Positions 55,912-64,000 of a stretch of 64,000 bases of DNA are shown in pieces. The notes under the pieces were generated by a model, which saw only the letters and a program-made list of their open reading frames with translations, searched no databases and was not told where the DNA came from. The DNA is from Gordionus sp. m RMFG-2023 (Eukaryota > Nematomorpha > Gordioida > Chordodea > Parachordodidae): NCBI RefSeq assembly GCF_954871325.1, contig NC_088778.1, positions 13,853,666-13,917,665 on the forward strand. The letters are read 5' to 3'. The stretch's first letter is position 1, and every line of letters begins with the position of its first letter. The translations under genes were made by a program, and so were the position numbers.

Positions 55912-56535
55912 ATCTTAAAATATGCTCAAAATATTTATTTTAAACTATTTTAATTAAAATTATTTTCAAAGGTTCTAGGATGAATATTATGACAATTGTC
56001 ACCTTTACTTTATTTGGTTTACAATCATTGAAACTATCTCGAAACATGCTCAAAATATTTATTCTAGCCTTTTTTTACATAAAATTATTTTTAAAGGATC
56101 TAAGATGAATATTATAACAATTTTCACGTTTATATTTAGAAACGTATAAAATCTTCTATGATTATAAGCAAATCATTTGGGAATTTTATGATATAATAAT
56201 TTTTTTTATGATATAAAAATTTTGATCTATAAATTTTTTTAGCAAATATTTTGTGATTTTTTTAAAAATAAAATTTTTGAGGTAAAGTCTTTTATATTAT
56301 TTTTTGATCTTATTATAATATTTTTTGGATAATTTTAAGTTGTAACTGTGAGATTATCATTAAATTTAATATTTGTAATAAGAAATAATGATTATTTTAA
56401 AAATGTTTGTTATAATTTTAATATTTAATGTAAACTATAAAAGTGACAATTGTCATAATACTCATCTCAGAACCTTTTAAAATAGGTTAGAGTAAAAAAT
56501 CATTTTTTATTTTGCTCACTTCTTTGAGCATGCTT
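55912..56535. repeat. Inverted and direct copies of a ~110-bp repeat with TGACAATTGTCA
   Basis: Direct units at 55912-56013 and 56036-56130 contain TGCTCAAAATATTTATT and GACAATTGTCAC. An inverted unit at about 56430-56535 reads AAGTGACAATTGTCATAAT with AGAACCTTTTAAAATAGG. Together they form a foldback of about 0.6 kb. Confidence 0.65.
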
Positions 56536-56844
56536 AATTTTTTTTAAATTTTCCGTAAGGTTATTTTGGCTAAAATCTATATCGGATTGTTTTTATAAAA
56601 CTGGCCGTTTGACAACACTCACATAACCATCATGGCTTATATTTACTTGCATGATTCTTATTATAAATGAGACTTTGATGTGCTTGACATTACTTTTATG
56701 AGATCCTATTACAATAAACCATTTGTGCAGTTAACATATGCCTAAATATTATTTAAATATAAAAATATGAGATCTTAACAATACATAATATTTAAAATCC
56801 AAATATTTGATGACAACATGAGTAATAAGTATATATTTTTTATA
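56536..56844. other. AT-rich spacer before the LTR fossil
   Basis: No gene or recognised repeat. Confidence 0.4.
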
Positions 56845-56849
56845 ATAAC

Positions 56850-59800
56850 TGTAATAAATCATATAAAATATTATTTATAGATATTATATTAAAAATATAA
56901 TGGAACATTCGAATTAATTAATTAATAAATTTGATGTGATTATTTTGAATTAAAAATAACTAATTAGTAGTCGTAGTCGTTTTATTATAAATGGCGACGA
57001 ATGGAGAAAATAATTCCTTAAATGGAAAAAATAATTCCTTAAATGGAGATTCAAAAAAATTGGCGGATTTATCTACGATTAAATTTGATAAATTCGATAA
57101 CCATACATCTATTTCTAGACATTTTTCTCAATGATAAGCCAGTTTTCAGTTAAAAAACTGTTAAATAATATTAACTTTAAAAAATTATTTTTTTTTATCC
57201 TTAAGTCATTTATGGCGTAACTTAAATATTTCAAATGTAATAAAAATTGTTTCTTTCTTTTTGTTAAAAAATAACTTTTTTTATTTTAAATCAATTTGTT
57301 TATAAACTAATATTAAATTTTATATTTTATAAATCAATTTACTTAACAAACTAATGTTCAATTTTTTATTTTTAACTTTTTAAAAAAAAGATCAATTTAT
57401 GATAAATTACATCTTGATCCCTGCTAACCTTTTCAAAAACGTAAGTCCATCTGAATGTCAATATAAAGATATATTTTTAACATTGTTTGGCAATAAGAAT
57501 ATTGAGTTGGTGGACCTTTTTTGTTATCCTGATTCGATCGAAACTTTATCTTTTATGGAAATCAAGTCAATATGTTTTAAATTATTTAAGACGTCAACAG
57601 CTTTTGCTTCTAGATTTGATTTCTTTAGATTACGGAAAACAACTGAAACCATAAATGAATTTGCTGATAAAATTAGAACAATTGGCAAGCGTTGTCATTA
57701 TCTTAATGATGTTGACGAGCGTTTACGTGATCAGTTTATGGTTGGCATGTTAATATCGGGATTGGAAAGAGATCTTAGAGCTCTATATCCCGACGGTCTT
57801 GATAGAGATAATAATGTATTGACTTTCCAATTTATTCTTGATCTGGCATTAGCTTCTGAGCGAGCAGATAAATAAATGGCAATATGCCTGTTGTTAATAA
57901 GATAAATGATAATAACAAAAGAAATGATAATAATTATAAACATCCAATTAAAACGACTACATTTGATAAAGGCTATAATAAAGTCAAGTATAATAATACA
58001 TTTGATAAAGAGAATAATAAATACAAATATAATAATGATAAAGATTATAATAAAAAATGTTATAAATGTGGTTTTATTCATAATCGAGAAGTGAGATGTC
58101 CAGCTACAAATGCGGCATGTAATATATGTAAAAAAATTGGTCATTTTGCAGTTTGCTGTAAATCAAAGAATATAAATTATATAAGAGTGTCATCAAGTGA
58201 TTCTATTCATAATATATGGAAGATTCAACAAAATCGAGAGAATCGAGCAAATTCAACTACAGAGATAAATGGGTTAGATGTTGAATTTGATTTTGACACT
58301 GGTGCACAAGCGTCATTGATAGGAATTGATATATGGACAAGTAATGGACGACCAAAAATTAGACCAACCAGTCCATTGACTGCATATGGGGATCATCCGT
58401 TAGACGTTAAGGGCGAGACCCAAGTCAATGTTAGGATTGGATAACAGACAAGGACCTTACCAGTGGTAATAATGAATACAACTGGGGTGCCTCTTTTCGG
58501 ATTACCATGGATTATAGCATTCAATTTAGAAATGCCTAGTCAGGTTATGATTAAACAAGTACGCAATTTGGTCAACACTATTGGAAAAGAAAAATGTCGC
58601 ATAACACTAGATTCTAGAATTCGAGATTTGATTAATAAACATCAAGATATTTTTGATGATAAGATGGGACATATACGTGATTTTTCAGTGCGAAAACATA
58701 AAGGATACCGCTGTACCAAGATCGTTTCCAGCCCGTAGGGTACCATTTCCACTTCGCAAAGCAATTGAAATAGAATTAGACCAATTAGTGGCAGCAGGAA
58801 TTATTGAAAAGATTGATTCAACTATAACTAGGATACAGTGGTCAACGCCAACCGTAAATGTAGGCAAGAGTAATGGCGATATTCGAATTTGTGCTGATTT
58901 CAAAGTTACACTCAATCCATGTTTATTGTATGACCATCATGTTATTCCTACTTTAGACGATTTGTTAGAGAAAATCCAAGGTAGTGATAAATTTACCGTG
59001 ATAGATCTGAAAGATGCGTATTTACAGATGGAAGTAGAATCGGAAATTACTAACGATAGTGACTCATAAGGGCTATTTCCGTTACCGACGATTGCAGAGA
59101 TATATGGATGAGTTTGCTAAAAGATTGCCAAATGCCTGGTGTCTACTTAGATGATTATTTCTGGTCGAAATGATGAGGAGCACATAAATAATTTGCGAAT
59201 CGTGTTAGACAGATTACAGATGGCAGGTCTTAAGGCAAAATTGACAAAAGTGAGATTTTTACAAAAATCGGTTTCATTTTAGGGGTGATTATTGATAAAT
59301 TTGGTATACATTCTAACCCAGAAAAGATGAAGGCTATCCGAAATGAACCAAAACCTAAAAATATACAACAACTTGGATCTTTTATAGGACTCGTGAATTA
59401 TCATGAACGTTATATTCGTAATCTACATTGTAAAGCGGCGCTATTACATATATTAACGAGCGTGAAAGTACCTTAGCGGTGGTCGAAAGATAAACAAAAT
59501 TAATTCGATGAGGTTAAAAAATTATTGTCATCCAAGGAAACGTTAATTCCTTATAACGCGCAGTTGCCTATAAGTTTGGAATGCGACGCATCTGATTCAG
59601 GATTAGGGACTGTGTTGTTACATCAATTAGTAGACGCTATTTCGTTCACGTCACGTACTTTATTAAAATCAGAGAAACACTACGCTCCGATTTTGGTATT
59701 GAAAAATTTCATTCATTTATTTATGGTAGAAAATTTTTACTTCGAACTGATCATAAACCATTAGAGCGATTATTTGGGGAGAAACGCAATTTACCTAAAA

Positions 59801-60567
59801 TTTACGATAATCGTTTGACACGTTGGGCCTGGAAGATGGCTTCTTATGGTTTTACAATAGAATATAAACCGGTAATAAAAATGTAATCGCCGATGCATTA
59901 TCAAGGCTTCCGATATTAGACACGGAAGAGAATCCAGATTCTAAACATTTATTGGATATTCGAAGTATTAATTTGGATGATATGCAATTGTCAGAAAGTA
60001 TTCTACGAAAAGAGTCGAAGCAAGATTTAATATTAAAAAAGTAGCAATACACATTCAGCAAAGTTGGCGAAACTTTTATCGTCATAAAGATAAAAAAATA
60101 GTTAATTATTATAATCGACGGGTGGAGCTTTCTGTCGATCGTGATATTATAGAATGAAATGGGAGATTGGTTATTCCTAATAAATTAAGAAATGCAGTGT
60201 TAGGAATTATTCACCGGGGATATCCTGGGGAAAATGTAATAAAATCTATTACCGCATCACGTTGTTCATCAAAAAACCGTTAACAAACAAAGAAGTTTAT
60301 TGAGGAAATCTAACTTTAAAATGTTTGAAGGAAATGTAATAAAATCTATTACCGTTGTTCATCAAGAAACCGTAAACCAACAAAGAGGTTTATTGAGGAA
60401 ATCTAACTTTAAAATGTTTGAAGGAAATGTAATAAATCATATAAAATATTATTTATAGATATTATATTAAAAATAGAATGGAACATTCGAAATAATTAAT
60501 TAATAAATTTGATGTGATTATTTTGAAATAAAAATAACTAATAAGTAGTCGTAGTCGTTTTATTATA
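56850..60567 (+). mobile_element. Ty3/Gypsy-type LTR-retroelement fossil with both LTRs
   Basis: Two direct repeats of 140 bp (56850-56989 and 60428-60567), each TGTAATAAATC...TTATTATA, are the LTRs. The 5-bp duplication ATAAC flanks them (56845-56849 and 60568-60572). By eye the LTRs differ at about four positions, so it is old but not ancient. Parts in order: a primer-binding-site-like TGGCGACGA, Gag with two zinc knuckles (about 57400-58180), protease (DTGA, about 58297), reverse transcriptase (about 58720-59070), RNase H (about 59520-59900) and the start of integrase (about 60150-60240). A roughly 100-bp stretch before the 3' LTR is repeated directly (60233-60427). It is broken, with at least six breaks. 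Confidence 0.88.
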
Positions 60568-60789
60568 ATAACCTAGAATATTTTTAAGTAAATGATATTA
60601 TAAAAAGAATAGCCACTAGGTTCAAATGGGTAAAATGCATATTAAGCGTTAGTTAAATATATTTGCACCGATTTACATTTTAATTTCTTTCCGAGAAAAA
60701 TGTCAAAAAGCCTACATTTTACACGTTAAAGATTGGACCCTAATACCTTCTAAAGAATATGGAATATGCAAGCTGTAGTAATACCAACT

Positions 60790-63700
60790 ACTAATTTATA
60801 AACAATACGACTACTAATTTATATTTCAATTTATTTTTAACATCAAATTTATATTAATTAATTTTCGAATATTCTATTCTATTTTTTTATATAATATCTA
60901 TAAATAATATTTTTTTAATTTATTACATTTCCTTCAAACATTTTAAAATTAGATTTCTTCAATAAACCTCTTTGTAGGTTTACGGTTTCTTGATGAACAA
61001 CGTAATGTGGTATTTGTATTTGTGTTTGTATTTGCTTCATTCACTGGCACAACCATTTCTGTAACTTCCAAAGAACTTTCATGATTTGGGATAACTAAAC
61101 GATTTCTTAACTGATCTGCATGCTTCCGTAATGTTTTCCCGGAAGATTCAACAATATAAGAATAAAGTCCTATTCTTTCTTTAATTACTCCCTCTCTCCA
61201 ACCATTGGTATTTTCATTATTTAACCATATTTTATCATTGGCCCTTACTATTTCGTGTTCGGCATTTGGTCGGATCCAATCCAGACTTGTTTTCAATTGC
61301 CTCCCAAACGTAATTTTAGCAGGAGATCTCCCTGTGGAACTATGCTCTCCCAATCGGTAGGTTGTTAAAACCTGTGTCATAGCTTCTTCGGGATCGCTAA
61401 TTGAATCTCTCGTCGCATGACCTTTTAAAGTTCGTACTGTACGTTCAGCTAATCCATTAGTTTTTGGATGATAGGGTGCCGAACGTATATGACGTATATT
61501 ATTTAAATCACAATACCTACGGAATTCCCCTGATAAGAATTGTGGTCCTTTGTCTGACACACTGTACTTGGGTATTCCAAACCTAGCAAACCATTTATTT
61601 AGTCGTTTTATCATAGCATCAGCAGAGGTATTCTGCATTAGATCAACTTCTAACCATGGTCTATTTTTCTGGCATCCAGAACATATTTTGATAAAATTTT
61701 ATATATCAACATCACATATGGGCCACCAACAATACAATCTAAAAATAGATTTCATTACATTTTCACCAGGATGTCCCCAGTGAATTATTCCTAACACTGC
61801 ATTTCTTAATTTATTAGGAATAACCAATCTCCCATTCCATTCTATAATATCACGATTGACAGAAAGCTCTTCCCGTCGATTATAAAAATTAACTATTTCT
61901 TTATCTTTATGACGATCAAAGTTTCGCCAACTTTGCTGAATATGTATTGCTACTTTTTTTAATATTAAATCTTGCTTCGACTCTTTTCGCAGAATATTTT
62001 CTGACAATTGCATATCATCCAAATTAATACTTCGAATATCCAAAGCATGTTTAGAATCTTGATTCTCTTCCGAAATTTCTTGGTGTTTATTAATCAAATC
62101 TCGAATTCTAGAATCTAGTGTTATGCAACATTTTTCTTTTTCAATATTGTTGACCAAATTGCGTACTTGTTTAATCATAACATGACGAGGCATTTCTAAA
62201 TTGAATGCTATAATCCATGGTAATCCGAAAAGAGGCACCCCAGTTGTATTCATTATTACCACTGGTAGAGTCCTTGTCTGTGATCCAATCCTAACATTGA
62301 CTTGGGTCTTAACGTCTAACGGATGATCACCATATGCAGTCAATGGACTGGTTGGCCTAATTTTTGGTCGCCCAATACTTGTCCATATATCAATTCCTAT
62401 CAATGACGCTTGTGCACCAGTGTCAAAATCAAATTCAACATATAACCCATTTATCTCTGCAGTTAGTTTTGCTCGATTCTCTCGATTTTGTTGAATCTTC
62501 CAAATATTATGAATAGAATCACTTGATGACACTCTTATATAATTTAAATTCTTTGATTTACAGCAAACTGCAAAATGACCAATTTTTTTACATTTATTAC
62601 ATGCCGCATTTGTAGCTGGACATCTCACTTCTCGTTTATGAATAAAACCACATTTATAACATTTAAGTTTATTATAATCTTTATCATTATTATATTTGTA
62701 TTTATTATCAAATGTAGTCGTCGTTTTAATTAGATGTTTATAATTATTATCATTATCATTTCTTTTTTTATTATCATTTATCTTATTAATAACAGGCATA
62801 TTTTTATTTGCCATTTCTTTATCTGCTCGCTCAGAAGCTAATGCCAGATCAAGAATAAATTGAAAAGTCAGTACATTATTATCTCTATCAAGACCGTCGG
62901 GATATAGAGCTCTAAGATCTCTTTCCAATCCCGGTATTTCCATGCCAACCATCAGCGTCTACATGACAGGATTTTCACTGGATGCAAACCCCCTTCAAAA
63001 ACCTTTGCCTACCCCCTAAAAATTCGCCACCTTCGGCGGCGGTGTCTTTTTCTCATTATTTTCACCTATTTATTTATTGATACTCTTTTCAAAGAATTTA
63101 TAAAGGATAACTTAAATTAATCTATCTCTACTAACAACTATCTATATTTTGTGATTATAAATAATTTATTTTTTAGATAATAAAGAATTTATTTTTTAGA
63201 TAATAAAGAATTTATTTTTTAGATAATAAATTCAATTAAAACCTCCATTATTTACAATGAATTAATTATTATGGCAATATAAGCTTGCTAAAATAGCTAA
63301 ACCTTTTAAATTACATTTAAAAGGATAGTTTATTTGGAAAACAATGTGTATGATTGTTTGCAATATATAGATTTGGTCGATGAATTGTATTATAATAATA
63401 CTATAATAAAAGTATAATTTTTACAGCAATAAATTTTGTCCTATTTAATCTCAAAATTTATTAGATAACCCACCAAAAAATTTATCATACCCTCATTAAA
63501 GCAGCTAACCCCCTACCCCCTCAAAAAAATAGGATGCAAACTGTTCCTACCCCTCCCGCTCATGTAGACGCTGCCAACCATAAACTGATCACGTAAACGC
63601 TCGTCAATATCATTAAGATAATGACAACGCTAGCCAATTGTTCTAATTTTATCTGCAAATTCAGTTATGGTTTCAGTTGTTCTCCGTAATCTAACGAAAT

Positions 63701-64000
63701 CAAATCTAGAAGCAAAAGCTGTTGACGTCGGTTTAAATAGTTTAAAACATATTGACTTAATTTCCTTAAAAGATAAAGTTTCGATCGAATCAGGATAACA
63801 AAAACGGTCCACCAACTCAATATTCTTATTGCCAAAAAATGTTAAAAATATATCTTTATATTGACATTCAGATGGGCTTACGTTTTTTAACCGAAAACTG
63901 GCTTCCCATTGAGAAAAATATCTGTGGATTGAAGTGTCCAACTCGAATTTATCAAATTTAATCGTAGATAAATCCGCTATTTTTTTTGAATCTCCATTTA
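60790..64000 (-). mobile_element. Second Ty3/Gypsy-type LTR fossil, cut by the window end
   Basis: Minus-strand relative of the 56850-60567 element. Its 3' LTR-like sequence lies at about 60790-60927. Going up in coordinate come integrase (about 60949-61790, with a zinc-binding start, DKGPQFLS and PYHPKTNG), the pol-gag zinc knuckle and protease part (about 61900-62950) and the N-terminal part of Gag (about 63600-63990), which runs out of the window. RT and RNase H were not recognised. It is broken, with a few breaks, and a hAT (62953-63573) is inserted in Gag. The two fossils lie tail to tail. Confidence 0.85.
62953..63573. mobile_element. Non-autonomous hAT, 621 bp, inside the LTR fossil
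   Basis: Starts CAGCGTCTACATGACAGG and ends CCGCTCATGTAGACGCTG, with the exact 8-bp duplication CCAACCAT at 62945-62952 and 63574-63581. The inner ends share GGATGCAAAC near both sides, plus C/G runs. A 28-bp unit (TAATAAAGAATTTATTTTTTAGA type) is repeated about three times at 63170-63235. No transposase. Confidence 0.92.

Noticed and set aside
57731-58144. Ile/Phe-rich minus-strand frame
   Set aside because: It is antisense to the Gag region of the LTR fossil, which has clear zinc knuckles on the plus strand.

Overview
The window is very AT-rich eukaryotic DNA from an animal. Spliceosomal introns of only 41-51 nt, a FERM-domain gene of the FRMD8/Bili type and a rhodopsin-class receptor exon point to an invertebrate with compact introns. 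I cannot name the species. No rRNA gene, tRNA gene that folds properly, or CRISPR array was seen.

Host genes. (1) 8353-8625 (+): last two exons of a class A GPCR (TM7 with NPWIY, helix 8, stop). (2) 13385-25952 (-): an eight-exon gene, reconstructed from splice sites and reading phase, for a 405-residue FRMD8-like FERM protein. All exon phases agree. Three introns near the 5' end are 41-45 nt and one is 51 nt, but intron 4 is 10.2 kb and is filled with transposons.

Transposons dominate the rest. At least twelve insertions can be delimited to the base by target-site duplications (TSDs). Most are hAT elements with 8-bp TSDs: 732-2628, 10356-11100, 16424-17220, 17313-17679, 18394-21046, 30905-35291, 34102-34911, 41611-42419, 43989-45805, 52531-53949, 54198-55902, 62953-63573. 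A Mutator-like element (MULE) at 26051-30556 has a 9-bp TSD and 1.2-1.3 kb terminal inverted repeats built of ~155-bp tandem units. It sits about 100 bp upstream of the FRMD8-like start codon. A second, degraded MULE (about 40834-43692) has inverted repeats built of ~16-bp units, and a third is a relic (about 50702-54185).

Retroelements: 5'-truncated LINE pieces with an RLE-type C-terminus (37151-37919, 49335-49822), a tRNA-derived SINE inside a MITE (4125-4528), and three broken LTR-retroelement fossils: one inside intron 4 (about 17880-23040) and two Ty3/Gypsy-type copies lying tail to tail at the right edge (56850-60567 and about 60790 to beyond 64000).

Layout: 1-8 kb repeats and unassigned DNA; 8.3-8.6 kb receptor exons; 13.4-26 kb FRMD8-like gene with its transposon-filled intron; 26-30.9 kb MULE and MITE; 30.9-35.3 kb hAT with two elements inserted in it; 37-40 kb LINE and MITEs; 40.8-46.2 kb MULE plus a large inverted repeat holding a hAT; 47-50 kb repeats and a LINE; 50.6-56.5 kb MULE relic with hATs; 56.8-64 kb LTR fossils.
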